From: Phyto melanocephala
Lineage: Eukaryota; Arthropoda; Insecta; Diptera; Rhinophoridae
Length of the DNA: 64,000 nucleotides
Assembly: GCA_941918925.1 (NCBI GenBank)
Contig: OW799233.1
Location: 1,728,001 to 1,792,000, forward strand
Reading direction: 5' to 3'
Shown here: positions 1 to 11,942 of the stretch, piece after piece
How the letters are laid out: each line of letters starts with the position of its first letter
Numbering within the stretch: the first letter of the stretch is position 1
The notes under the pieces: generated by a model
What the model saw: the letters and a program-made list of their open reading frames with translations, nothing else
What the model was told of the DNA's origin: nothing
Databases searched by the model: none
Translations under genes and position numbers: made by a program

Positions 1-782
1 TATTAGGAAAATAGTTACATATAGCTCGTAATAAAAGAGTAGGTCAAAAAAAACCGTGTCCTTCCAACATCGAATAAAATGGAATTGTGTCCAAACGCAT
101 TGACATAGAGTCATGAAATTTCGAATGTAAATTTCCTGAGTAAAAAAATATTTTTCCCTGAAAATTGCTTAAATGTATGCATTATAAAAGGAGTTTTAGA
201 TCAAAATGTACGAACATTTATACCGCACAGTGTCTTTTTCGGTATCTTTAAAATTTAAAACCTAATAAAACTGACAAAATTAGATGTACGATTCTGAAAT
301 TTTGCAAACATTGCTTCTTGATCAAATACTTTGTTCTAACGGAAAATAAATGTGACACGCCCACCTCCTTTCATTAGCAGAAGCAACTTCGACACGCCTA
401 CTATAATGCCCACTTTTCACGTTATCTACTGTTAATGAAATTCAAAAGCTCATAAAACCGACAAAACTAAAGGTATGATGATGAAATTTGCTACAGATAT
501 CCTTCTAGTTTTTTACGGTTTATCTTTATTTTAAAGGTTTTTGGAAGAATATTTACACGCCTACTTTAACGCCCACTTTCCTTGAAAGTCTAAGTTTACG
601 AAAACATTTTTGTAGCATATCGAAATTATAAAAAGAAAGTGATACATATTTTAGTATAAAGAGATTATTCCATAGCGATTACAGTTGATAACAAAATAAT
701 AAATTATGTACTATAAAAGTACATAAAATATGTCGTGGGTATAAAAGATTCGGCACAACCGAATATAGAGCTCTTACTTGTT
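1..782 (-). mobile_element. Family A Helentron/DINE-like element, truncated by the window edge
   Basis: This is an inverted, partial copy of the element at 2242-5520: positions 1-110 are the reverse complement of about 5160-5270, and the end at 730-781 carries the family A terminus (GGGTATAAAAGATTCGGC, then the GCCGAAT half of the hairpin, then CTCTTACTTG). The copy lacks the mariner insertion seen in the other long family A copies. It contains no intact reading frame. The family label is my own; its resemblance to DINE-1/Helentron elements rests on the terminal hairpin and, in full copies, the GTCY-type core. Confidence 0.7.
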
Positions 783-1997
783 TCAAATAATGTGATAAAA
801 TTGTAAAAATCAGTTAATTTAAAATAATTATTTACTTGGTAAGAGGATGAGACTTTGGTACACTACCTCTGTCATTGTCCTGCGTTTGGGCATATTAGGC
901 GCGAGAATTTTACAGTGGATACTATGCCGAACTTTTAATACCTGGGGAACTCGAACTGGAGATCTAAAGGAGTTACATTGAGGGAACTGGGTTCTTGGAC
1001 TAATCCGTTATTTATAGGGAATTATGTTATGGATTTGTTTGAGAGTTACGTTTTCCATATGTTGCGCACAACATGCCAATTGGACATAAGTGTATACCTG
1101 TCATGGGTTTGGGCTTTTAGTGACCCTCCTTTTGAACCTAACCTAACCTACTTGGTATGGGCATGGCAAATACCTCTTTAAAAACCATTTAAACGTATTA
1201 TGATTAGATATCTATTCGTGTGAAAAGTAACATTAAAATTAAATAAGTTTTAGTACCTATAAACACGTGTTATCTAAAGACTTTGCCAAAGTTCCATCAC
1301 AAACTGATCAGTGGTTTAGGGCGCTGCGTAATATGGCAATTTTTGATCATTTTGGGGCAATTTGTTCCTTTTATTAACTTTGGATTAATTTTTCTTTTTT
1401 CAGAAATAAAAAAGCAGACAATGAAAAAATCTTAAATTTACCTCAAATAAGCGACAAATCACCACAATTTTCGTGTTGTTGCATTTTTCACTTTGGGGCC
1501 ATTTTACGCATCGCCGTGGTTTAGGCGCGCAAAAATGACAAACTAATAAACATTAATTTTTATATACATACTTAAATATGTAAACACATCTGTACAAACA
1601 TGAGTTTGACATTTTTTTTTTTAATTATATATAACTTTATATAAGTAGGTACCTTAGTATATCTACTATTATATTATTATACAGTAAAATGATAAGCTTT
1701 TAAAATAATTTCTATTATATTTTTTAAACACAGTCTTTAATTAATAATCGACAACTATGTACATACATATGTACACATATACTTATGTATGTACATAAAT
1801 AGTATTTTTTAGCAAAAGACAATAGCGCTAATCTCTAACTGAGAACAATAAACATGCGTATGTTCATATACATACATAACTCTACATACATACATACATA
1901 TATTGTACATTTACAATACAAATTGGGCTTAAAATTTTCTTTATATGTAGGTACATACATATGTATTATGTACTTTTACCTTGAAGTAAAAGCATGC

Positions 1998-2040
1998 ACA
2001 TACATACATACATACATACATACATATGTACATACATACA
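1998..2040. repeat. TACA microsatellite
   Basis: Uninterrupted TACA/CATA tetranucleotide repeats with one ATGT interruption. The same motif occurs in short runs at 1885-1900, 6690-6725, 15870-15890 and 30050-30078, a typical simple repeat of higher-fly genomes. Confidence 0.9.
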
Positions 2041-2109
2041 AATCGAGTAATAGCAACATTCTTTAAATATTTGAAACTAATAAAACTTTTAAAATAAGTA
2101 AGTAATGTT

Positions 2110-2240
2110 TGTATGTATCTACAACGTGGCGATTTAAAAACTTGTTTCGCATCCTAATTTTCAATTTGGCGAAGTGGCAATTTTTTGGCTATTCTTGATG
2201 AGCCATGAATTTGTTTTAAGAACTGTTAAACTCAATTGGA
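2110..2240 (-). pseudogene. Decayed copy of the unknown coding-like segment at 30.62-30.86 kb
   Basis: Read on the minus strand this begins ATGGCTCATCAAGAATAGCC and runs through AAAATTAGGATGCG to AATCGCCACGTTG. The minus strand at 30860-30730 has ATGGCTCATGAAAAATGGGC, AAAATTAGGAC and AATATCGCTACGTT in the same order. The present copy is shorter and has an early stop, so it is a relic of whatever the 30.6 kb segment is. The function is unknown. Confidence 0.35.
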
Positions 2241-2384
2241 ACAAGTAAGAGCACTATATTCGGCTGTGCCGAATCTTTTATACCCACCACCAATTTTGTG
2301 TACATTTAAACTACAATATTTATTATTTTGTTAATCGCTATAGAATAATCTGTTTATAATAAAATATGTATCACTTTCTTTGTA

Positions 2385-2991
2385 GAGGGTGGTTAAATTT
2401 TAAGGGCCCATGTTGAAGGTGAACCACATCTAAACTTCAACTTTTTTATTGTATTTCATTTGACATTTCTCAATCTCAGACTAACTCAATTTGAACCGTG
2501 GAAAGATACGCAATCGAGCAACGCTTTTAAATATTAAAGATTTTTATAAAAATGGGCGTTCAAATCAAAATGCATTTTGTGCACTTCGTGATTCTTTTGG
2601 TCAACATAATCATTCGAATTCGTCCACAATCGTGAGAATTGTAAAAAATATTTAAATGTCTGCAAAGCAGGTCTGTATGAAATGTGAAAACATCTGTGAA
2701 TGCCATCTTAGTTCGTTGAATGGGAAACATTGCTGTTTTTCACGATAACGTGGCAAAAGAGCAAGCAACCTCGACTCATCATCGTGCCCAACAATCGAGC
2801 ATCAACAGTGTCATTGAAAATTTGGACTATCGGGTCGTGGTGTGCCGCCTAGGTTGGGGGGCCATTTGGCCGATATTTTGTTCCATACATAATTGAAGCA
2901 TACAAATATTATCATTATAAAAATAAATGATAATAATTTCATAATAATTTTATTCAAAATCAACATAGTCCCTTAAAATTAAACCACCCAT
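2385..2991 (+). mobile_element. Mariner-family deletion derivative carried inside family A
   Basis: Terminal inverted repeats GAGGGTGGTTAAATTTTAAG and, reversed at the right end, ATGGGTGGTTTAATTTTAAG, are flanked by TA on both sides. Inside, the plus strand from about 2500 retains a degenerate mariner N-terminal helix-turn-helix: in shifting frames one reads RYAIEQRF, then KNGRSNQNAFCALRDSFG, then a RIVKKF-like segment. Farther on, ENLDYR- and RPRWGAIWPIF-like remnants resemble the middle of mariner transposases. The catalytic core is missing. Copies at 11943-12427 and 56982-57578 sit at the same position in their family A hosts. Confidence 0.8.
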
Positions 2992-3182
2992 TATAACTTC
3001 GGTATGCTAGTAAAATGTTTTCGAAAATTTAGTCTTTCAATGAAAGTGGCCGTTAAAATACGCGTGTCAATAAAGTTTCTGCTAATAAACATAACTTAGA
3101 TATTTCAATATATATTTAGTATTCCAAAATCTTTATTCATAGAGAATTTACATGAATTTAAGAGGAAGAAAGTGAATTTAAG

Positions 3183-3455
3183 GTTAACTTTTAAGGGCCA
3201 CAGGGTGATTTAAAATATACATTCTCTGCATTTTTCTAAAACGGGAAATTTATTAGTAAGATTTTGATTTTTAAACTTCTATAACATTTTGCTTTTAAAA
3301 GATTTTCAAACGAAATAAGTTTTGTATAATTTTAAAATTTGTTAGCCATTAGTACATGAAAATAAATTGTTTATAATGTTTAGAGATAATTTTTAACTTT
3401 CCTAAATTCCCATTTTTAATAGAGCATAACTTCAGGAGAACATAAGCATAAGTTG
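3183..3455 (-). mobile_element. Second mariner-like MITE segment, inverted relative to its copy at 57.8-58.1 kb
   Basis: The left end contains TTTTAAGGGCCACAGGGTGA, close to the inner part of the mariner TIR plus a family-specific CACAGGGTGATT. The whole segment is the reverse complement of about 57800-58079, yet both copies lie between the same family A flanks (upstream GAATTTAAGAGGA, downstream TTGTTAGCATGCCATCTAG). No coding capacity is visible. Confidence 0.55.
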
Positions 3456-3888
3456 TTAGCATGCCATCTAGTAGTTGCTAGTAGAGTCATCTATCTTATC
3501 ATCTTTATCTTATATTTATCTACAGTACAATAAATGGCACAGTGTAAGATGAATAAATGCTAATATATATGACTAATATATTTTTTTAAAAATTTTAAAA
3601 AAACAGTGTGCGTGGCACATCTATTTTCCGTTATAACGAAGACTTTGACCAAAAAGCTATGTTTGCAAAATTTTAGAATCGTACATATAAGTTTGTCAGT
3701 TTTATTACGTTTTAAATTTGAAATATACACTGTGCGGTATAAATTTTCGTACATTTTTATCTATAACTCTTTTCCTAATTCATAGATTTAAGCGATTTTC
3801 AGGGAAAAATATTTTTGTGACTTGATAAATATATATTCGAAGTTTCATGACTCTACGTTTATGCGTCTGGACACAATTCAAAAGTGAA

Positions 3889-4918
3889 AGTGGGCGTTAT
3901 AGTAGGCGTGTCAAAGTTATTTTTGCGAATGAGTACAACTGAGGTGTTTCAATATAGCTCTTTATTATACCAAAATCTTTATTAAAAGAGAAATTATATG
4001 AATTTTAGGTAAAACGTTATATGGGAGGTGGGCGTAAAAGTGGGCGTGGCACCTTAATTTTCTGGCACAGTAATGAAATTGCCTAGGGGGATACACGTAG
4101 CAAATTTGATCATCATACCTCTAATTTTGGCGGTTTTATGAGCTTTTAAATTTCATTAACGGTAGATAACGTGAAAAGTGGGCGTTATAGTAGGCGTGTC
4201 AAAGTTGTTTTTGCGAATGAGCACAACCAAGATGTTTCAATATAGTCCTTTGTTATTCCAAAATCTTTATTAATAGAGAAATTATATGAATTTTAGGTAA
4301 AACGTTATATGGGAGGTGGGCGTAAAAGTGGGCGTGGCACCTTAATTTTTTGGCATAGTAATGACATTGCCTAGGTGGATAGACGTAGCAAAATTTATCA
4401 TCATACCTCTAATTTTAGCGGTTTTATGAGCTTTTAAATTTCATTAACGGTAGATAACGTGAAAAGTGGGCGTTATAGTAGGCGTGTCAAAGTGGCTTTT
4501 GTGAATGAGTACAACTAAGGTGTTTCAATATAACCCTTTATTATTCCAAAATCTTTATTAATAGAGAAATTATATGAATTTTAGGTAAAACGTTATATGG
4601 GAGGTGGGCGTAAAAGTGGGCGTGGCACCTTAATTTTTTGGCATAGTAACGAAATTGCCTAGTTGGATAGACGTAGCAAAATTTATCATCATACCTCTAA
4701 TTTTAGCGGTTTTATGAGCTTTTAAATTTCATTAACGGTAGATAACGTGAAAAGTGGGCGTTATAGTAGGCGTGTGTAAGTTATTTTTGCGAATGAGTAC
4801 AACTGAGGTGTTTCAATATAGCCCTTTATTATACCAAAATCTTTATTAAAAGAGAAATTATATGAATTTTAGGTAAAACGTTATATGGGAGGTGGGCGTA
4901 AAAGTGGGCGTGGCACAT
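3889..4918. repeat. 288-bp tandem array, about 3.6 units
   Basis: The landmark AGTGGGCGTTATAGTAGGCG starts at 3889, 4177, 4465 and 4753, an exact 288-bp spacing. Each unit also carries GGGAGGTGGGCGTAAAAGTG and ends in a block beginning TTTCATTAACGGTAGATAAC. The fourth, partial unit resembles unit 1 more than units 2-3 (GAATGAGTACAACTGAGG and TTATACCAAAATC are shared by units 1 and 4), suggesting array turnover rather than simple stepwise duplication. Confidence 0.9.
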
Positions 4919-5520
4919 TTATTTTCCGTTACAAGAAAGCGTGTCACCAAAAAGCAAAGTGTGCAAAATTTCAGAGTCGTACATCCAATTTTGTTGCTTT
5001 TATGACGTTTTTGTTTTTAAATATACCGAAAAATACACTGTGCGGTATAAATTTTCGTACATTTTGATCGATAACTCCTCTCCTAATGCATAGATTTAGA
5101 CAATTTTCGAGGAAAAATATTGTCTTTACCCAGGAAATATATATTCGAAGTTTCATGAGTCTACGTTAAGGCGTTTGGACACAATTCCATTTTATTCGAT
5201 GTTCGAAGGACACGGTTTTTTCGACCTACTCTTGCTTTTCGAGCTATAACTCTCTTCCTAATATTCCGATTTAGCCCATTTTCAATACCAAACAAACCTT
5301 GTCTATAAGAAAGATTCTGGCAAAATTTGAGCCCCCTAGCTTTTTCGGTGCGACCTCTATCGTGCTTTCAACAGACGGACAGACGGACATAGCTAGATCG
5401 TCATAAAATCAAACCACGATTTAGAATATATATGGGGTCTAAAATGGATATTTCGATGTGTTACAAACGGAATGACAAAATGAATATACCCCCACCATTT
5501 TTTTGGTGGCGGGTATAAAA

Positions 5521-7699
5521 AATAATTTTATTTAGTATGTTAATGTATAAAATTTGAGGCATATAGCGTTTAGAGTTTAGCGTGTATATTTTGATTAACA
5601 ATATTTGTTGAACACTAACCACAAAAATTAGTTTTTGCTTGTTAATGTAGACTACTAATTTCATAATTATTTTATATTTTATAGCAAAAATTTTAATTCT
5701 TTGTGTTCACTAATCATTTATAATTTGTTTCAAATAAAAATTAAACATATTATACCTTATGGCGACTTTGTTTTCCATTTTTGGCGAATTTTAGAAATTC
5801 GGATATAATTTATTTTTATAGAATTTATAAAAAATATTTTTCATAATTTAAAAATATACATTTTATTATCAAAAACTAAAAAAAGAGCCTTTGGTGATTT
5901 TAACATTAAATTTCGCGAAAAAGCTGAAAGTAAATCTAACAACCCTGTCTACAGTAACTGTTATTGTATTTACGTACATATTTATTCATACTTAAATATA
6001 TTTGTACTACTGTTTATGTTATAGATACGAGTAGATAAGTTAACATTTGCAGCAATTAAAGCAACAATTTTAAGTATGACCATGATTTCTTTTTTACGAT
6101 TTAATTGTGTATTTCATCAAAAGATAATTTAATAAATTACTCGTACTCTTCACCATAAGTGGCTAAAATTTCTTTCAATAAAAACCTACATATTTCTAAG
6201 TTAAAAGATAACCTTTGAACATACCTTTAGCATACTTATATATGAATTTATGTATAAACATGCATATGAAAGTATGTAAAAAACTTCCAAATCGGCCTCT
6301 AATTATTGAGGTATAAACAAAAAGCTACAACTGACTGTTTTCCGACATAAATTTTTAACCCAAAATAGACAATTTTTAGACTTGTTTTTTATGTGTGTAT
6401 CGCATATTCTAAATAGTTTCTACATAGAAAAAGTTTTTCTTTTTCAAAATATGTACACTTATTGCATTTCTACAATTTGGTAATGTGTATGTTAGAATTG
6501 GCTCTGCCGAACATGACCTTTAGAAAAATTTTAATATAGTTTCTTATCTTTGAGGGACATACAAATCCCCACTTTTGTTTTTTGATTAAATATGATTATC
6601 AACGTGATTAAATTATTTGCTAAGATGCTGATTGATGTCACTACATATTTGGTATGTGAATTTTTTTCTTTTAGCATTATACATACATATAAATACAAAC
6701 ATACATATATATGTATGTATATGTACAAACATAAATATACGTAGTTGATTCCGGGGCGCCAACACCAACAATATTTTTCTATTGTATTAATTACAAGAAA
6801 AATTTTGATATACCTATAGTTTTGTTTTAATTAAAATTTTTCCATTTTTTTTTTTTTCATTTATATTCTTCCTTTAGTCTTTTCCATATTTGTATTTATA
6901 ACTTACAAACATTTTAGTATATTCAAGGCAGTATATTTTTAAAAACATTGTTTTTGCTGTTAGAAATAGTCCAAATCATCTTTGTCAAAATTAAAAAAAA
7001 AAATTAAATATGTCCCAAAATTAGGGTTTTGATGCATTATTTGATAATACCCAACGTGAAAATAAAGCAACTTCTCTAGTTGAATGAAGCAAATACTTTG
7101 AACAGAAATTCAAAGCAATTACAAATTTATGTATATAATGATAAAATATCCCTTTTTTAGAAATAATACTTATTTTAATATTTTTATTTTTTTCGACGGG
7201 AATAAATAATTTTTTTTGCAGAAACAATGGTTTTTTATAGAAATAAAAGTATAAAAGTATGGTTTCTTAAAAGAAATTTTAATAGTTTTTTTATAGAAAT
7301 AAAAGTATAAAAGTATGGTTTCTTAAAAGAAATTTTAATAGTTTTTGTTATTTATCGTTAACTAGCTGTGCCCGCGCAGAACTTAATTTGTGGCCATGAG
7401 TAGCTATACAAACTCAATATTAAAATTGATAACTTTGAAAATTTATAAGTGTTGCCGTTATTATTCATTAAAATTGATTAAATATTTCAACTTTTTCTTT
7501 TTTTAGAAGTAAGAAATTTTAGCTGGGTAAAAAATGTTGGTTCATGGTTCATGGTTCGACCAAATTTTAAAAATTAGTTTTCTTAGTAGTTTTGGCTAAT
7601 GCTCGCTCAAGTAGAAAGACAAAAACAAATTGGCTTAAGTAAAATTTTTCAAGAGAACAAATCCTCTCAAATCCTTTTCGCAATTTAATTAGCGCTTGA
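5521..7699. other. AT-rich DNA, no gene seen
   Basis: There is no coding region, RNA gene or clear transposon terminus in this stretch. It contains a direct duplication of about 60 bp near 7220-7345 (TATAAAAGTATGGTTTCTTA appears twice) and a short GC-richer patch at about 7363 (CTAGCTGTGCCCGCGCAGAA) that looks like a repeat edge but has no partner here. Confidence 0.5.
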
Positions 7700-8710
7700 T
7701 TAGTAAAATACAGTTGACTATGTAAACATTCAAAATCAAAGATACCATCGGAAATAATAAATCTAGGCTGCGTTACGATGTCGTCATTATATAGCTATGT
7801 GCATAATGGTAAAGGGTATTATCAGATGCGGCACAACCGAATATATAGCTTATCCTAGATTTTAGATTTCATGTAATATGCCATTTTCCTTATTATTTCC
7901 GACTCTATCTTTGATTCAAACGTGAACGTGTGTTTAACACTTTTTAATAGTTTACTACACTGTACTGGTTAAGCTTTTTTTATTTGATACCAATATTGCG
8001 GGGGTTAAAGAGGTCAATGTCGTAACTACTATATTTGACTCATACATTCGCCATTTAATCTAGGACGCCATCTTGAATTTTTCTCTTTTCATAGCTAACT
8101 ATATTTTAATACTCAAGCTCTTTCATTTGATCCCCATATTAAACCTCTCGGTTGCTATTGTGGTTTGTAAGTTTTAGGAAAAACATTGAAGCTGTTGTAC
8201 TATGGTGCCTATATCTCAGTTGGTTTTAAACCGATTTGTTAGTTTTTCATAGAAATAATTTTTAAGATTATGGCATATATACTGGTTCAAAATTTTTTAA
8301 GGAGCTTGAAAAAATTTTATATCTTTAAAAAAATATATATTTTTTTCAATTAATTTCTGCCTATAACTTTGCCGATTAGTTACCAATTTATCTAAAATTT
8401 ATCAAGAATATCTCCGTGTCTATAAATTATCCTAGGGTTAAAAAAATTTTTTTTTCATGGTAAAAATAAGAAAAAAAAAGGCAGTCGTGTTTAATTGCTC
8501 ATATCTCAGAAATTTATAAGGCAATTATGCTGATTGTCAATACCGATCTGCTTCCAAATATTTTTTGATATTTTGATTCAAAAAGACGAACAAATGGATG
8601 ATGCTTAATCGACTCTCCTGTTCATAAGCTTTCAGAAACTATATACTTTATGGGGTCGGGAATGAAAATTGTGAATATTACACTCACTGTGAAGGGTACA
8701 ACAATTGTCT
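7700..8710. mobile_element. Family B DINE-like element, rearranged remnant
   Basis: Around 7815-7850 is a family B terminus (GGGTATTATCAGATGCGGCA, hairpin half CCGAATAT). It is bracketed by two oppositely oriented copies of the next inner segment (about 7728-7770 and 7855-7925, each containing ATCAAAGAT and GGAAATAATAA or its complement). The interior then continues in plus orientation (GCCATCTTG, ATATCTCAG, CTTAATCGACTC) to TTTATGGGGTCGGGAATGAA and CTGTGAAGGGTAC near 8700. The inverted start implies that two insertions or a local inversion built this copy. Confidence 0.55.
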
Positions 8711-10267
8711 TTTAAATGCTGGGTGGGTAAAAACGTGTATGCATGCATATGTGGATATTTTATAACTACATATGAATGTACTACATATGTATATAACTAT
8801 TATTTAATATCGAATATATTGAATTTGATTTGATTCTAATATTCAAGAATAACATGATTTCTCTGCTATTTGAGAAAATAAAACCTTAATACGTCTACAA
8901 ACATATGCATACTTACATATGTATGACTGTATGTAATCAGTTTAAGCTAACAATTTCTCATGGCCAAAACTCAGTAGATATTAATGAACCACAAAATAAA
9001 AATTATTAAACAATTGAAGACGAGTCAAACAATTTTACATGTAAAATATTATTTATTTAGTTTTTAAATGAAGCTACGAATACATTCATTACAGGCACAT
9101 CTCAGTCTTTTTTATTTGCTTTAAAATTTATTTGAATAATTAGTTTTATTTTTCATGCAAATTGAATTCAATTGAAAGGTTTGTAATCAATTAAATTGAA
9201 CTACAAAACAATTCATACTTAATTGAAAATAAATAACAGTGATCACAATCAAAAAAAAATATACACATTTTAATTAAACTAAAAAGAATTTCGAACTTAT
9301 TTATGTATAAACACATGAATGTACATACACACATTCACCATTTCTATCCAAAAAGAGTCTTAAAAGTAACGAAATTAAAAATATTTTATATACATAGTAC
9401 ATATTATCCAAATAGTGTTCTCTTCGGGGAAAACGGGGGAAAAAAAACGTTCCACCTCTGTAATACTTACTACATGAGACTATTCAGATTCTTTAGTGTC
9501 AGTTTGTAGTGCAATTTTTATTTTTTTGTAGAATTTTGAATTAACATACATACATGCAAAGTAAAAGTCTTTGATTGTTACATTTTAATTTAATATCGTG
9601 TATTAGTAACTAATAACTGATTATTAATTAGTGACTTTTAAGTTACTACTACCAAATATTAAACTTTCTATTTTCCTTGTTTATACATGTAAAAATTGTT
9701 TCAATATTTATTCTAATTTTTCCTGTAGATAACACGAGTCCAAACTCTCACGTTATACTTCATAAATGACTAAAAGTACATAATACAAAGGTAGCCCAAA
9801 TGTTTAAATCCAAGTTAAATTTTTGCCTTTCAAGTTACACAACCCTTACACTTTTGTACAAATACACTAATACTTTAAATTGTTTTATTAAAACTTAACA
9901 GTAAATAAAATAAAAAAAATTTAAGCCCCATCGTGACTTTTATTCTATCTTGTATAATGCGACTCTTACAGAAACCGAATAATATTCTAAAATACCAAAT
10001 AATATTTTTTACAAGTAAATTTTTTATAAATTTTGTTGCCAATAATATCGTAATCTGTATCATAATAATATAGACATACATACATATAAAATATTAACGG
10101 TCTAATGTACATATAAAAGTTAAAACAGCTCATAGAAAATCAGTTATATAAAAAAATAAGAAAATAATTCAGACACAGAACTATTGCAATGATTACGTGG
10201 TACATTCTAGCTAAAGTGAATTTGTAACAATATGGTTATATGCAGGGTACACTTATTCAGGTATGGG
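8711..10267. other. AT-rich DNA, no gene seen
   Basis: No coding region or recognisable repeat family. Short TA/CATA runs only. It ends at the target duplication of the hAT element that starts at 10276. Confidence 0.5.
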
Positions 10268-10275
10268 TGCCAGCT

Positions 10276-11321
10276 AGGGTGATCGACTCGGTTTTACAAC
10301 CGGTGGAAAACCCGGTTTTTTTCCTCTTTCTGCTGACGGTTTTTTCTTAATGTTGATTTTTCGAATATCGAATACACCGGTTTTTTTATCCGAAAAACCC
10401 GTTTTTTTACTTTTAAAGTTTATTTTCATATATATTTGTAATCAATTGTACCATAGTATATTTAGCACGCGAAAAGTTTTCAAAAATCAGAAAATAAAAA
10501 CTATTAAATATTCTTCCATAATATTGTAAGAAATTTATTTGTTGTTTAAAAAACAAATGCAAAATAAGAAAATAAGAAAATAATTGAGGATATAAACCTA
10601 ACGTTAAAAGTTAAAGGTAATTGAAACATAAACTTAGCTGATCGATCATTTTTAGGTAAAAGGTGTAGTTACAATAAAGAAAAACCAATAATTTCTTCTT
10701 CCAGATCTTAATTTTAGTTATTGGCATTAAATTTTAAGTAAACCATCGAAAAAAACTAATTTATGCCTATATTTGTATGTCTGTCAGGGGTATAAGAAAC
10801 AATTTTCAAAATGAAACTTTAAAGATTTTCTCTCTAGCCTTTAAAATGTATTTCAACTTACAGAAATCATTTCAAACAAAATACGTTAGTGCATATTAGT
10901 TTAAAAGATATATTTAACATTTAAAAAATGTACAAAAGGAGATACAAAAATTTATAACAGCCTTATAAAAAGTCTTATTTATTTATGTATTTATTTATTT
11001 TACTTGTAAAGAGTACCTTTTGTCCTTAAATTCAACAAATTAAAACCAAATTAGTCAACTGCATTCATGTCAGTTATTGAGTTATTGTGCAGCCAAACGT
11101 ATATAAACTGTAAAAATTTCATATTTAGATATAATTTTTATTATAATCTTTTTTTGCAATAATTTTTAATTTTTTCTTTAAATATAATATTTTATATATT
11201 CGAACCGGTTAACCGGTTTTTTCTCAATTTTCAAAATAGCAACCGGTTTTTTTAAAAATTCAAAATTTCAAACTATTTGAAAACCGGTTTCTTAAAAAAG
11301 TCGAATAATCGATCACCCTAA
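10276..11321. mobile_element. Non-autonomous hAT-like element with subterminal ACCGG motifs
   Basis: The ends are AGGGTGATCGA and TCGATCACCCT in inverted orientation. They are flanked by an 8-bp duplication TGCCAGCT (10268-10275 and 11322-11329), the target-site length of hAT transposons. Both ends are rich in ACCGGTTTTT/AACCGGTT motifs (10300-10400 and 11200-11300), which look like repeated transposase-binding sites. There is no reading frame of note. The right end carries two extra bases before the duplication, so the exact boundary is uncertain by 1-2 bp. Confidence 0.8.
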
Positions 11322-11942
11322 TGCCAGCTCATATCTATGTCCCAATCTATGTCAGGCTCCATACATACATATATAAGAGATTTAAGTCCAAGGAATTGTC
11401 AAAGTACATATAAAACAAGTAAAAGTGCTATATTCGGCCGAGCCGAATCTGATAATACCCTTCACCATCATGTACATATAGGGTTGCCATTTCTATTTAA
11501 AAAAAAGAGGATGCCAGCATAAAAAATGTAGGACATTTGCCCAAAAAAAGAGGACACATTTAAAAAAAATTAAATTTTATAAAGTTTACGACGCCATTTA
11601 AAATACAAAAACAAAATTTGTTTTTACAAAAAAACTTTATTTACAAAAATACAAACTGAACATATCATTCTGATTTAATGGTTGAAAATTAAAACAAAAA
11701 AACCAACAAAAAAAAACAAAAAAAATTCATTGCATTCATTATCGGGAATATACACTTTTAAAAATTTTACATATCGATGCTTTACTTCCTCAACCTCGTA
11801 TCTTAAAAAATAAAATTTTTCAGGAGAGACAAAAACAAGTAAGAGCACTATATTCGGCTGTGCCGAATCTTTTATACCCACCACCAATTTTGTGTACATT
11901 TAAAGCACAATAATTATTATTTTGTTAATGGCTTTCTTTGTA

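Larger units (their letters stand above)
783..2241. other. AT-rich intergenic DNA without a recognisable gene
   Basis: Nothing protein-coding is supported here; short open frames are low complexity. It holds TACA/CATA microsatellite runs (about 1880-2040) and, at about 2110-2240, a decayed stretch that is also found near 30.65-30.86 kb on the minus strand. Confidence 0.6.
2242..5520 (+). mobile_element. Family A Helentron/DINE-like element, long copy with nested mariner and tandem array
   Basis: The 5' end reads ACAAGTAAGAGCACTATATT followed by a hairpin (ATTCGGC-TGT-GCCGAAT) and TATACCCACCACCA. The 3' end reads TTGGTGGCGGGTATAAAA, so TATACCCACCACC pairs with GGTGGCGGGTATA as subterminal inverted repeats. 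A short tandem core of CAGACGGA units (about 5378-5396) matches the GTCY-type core described for Drosophila DINE-1/INE-1 Helentron-associated elements. Nested inside are a mariner derivative (2385-2991), a second TIR-bearing segment (about 3183-3455) and a 288-bp tandem array (3889-4918). No transposase or helicase frame is present, so it is non-autonomous. The assignment to Helentrons is inference from architecture. Confidence 0.65.

Noticed and set aside
7363..7400. Possible repeat edge CTAGCTGTGCCCGCGCAGAA
   Set aside because: It resembles the GC-rich edges of some insect repeats, but no second copy or opposite end was found in the window.
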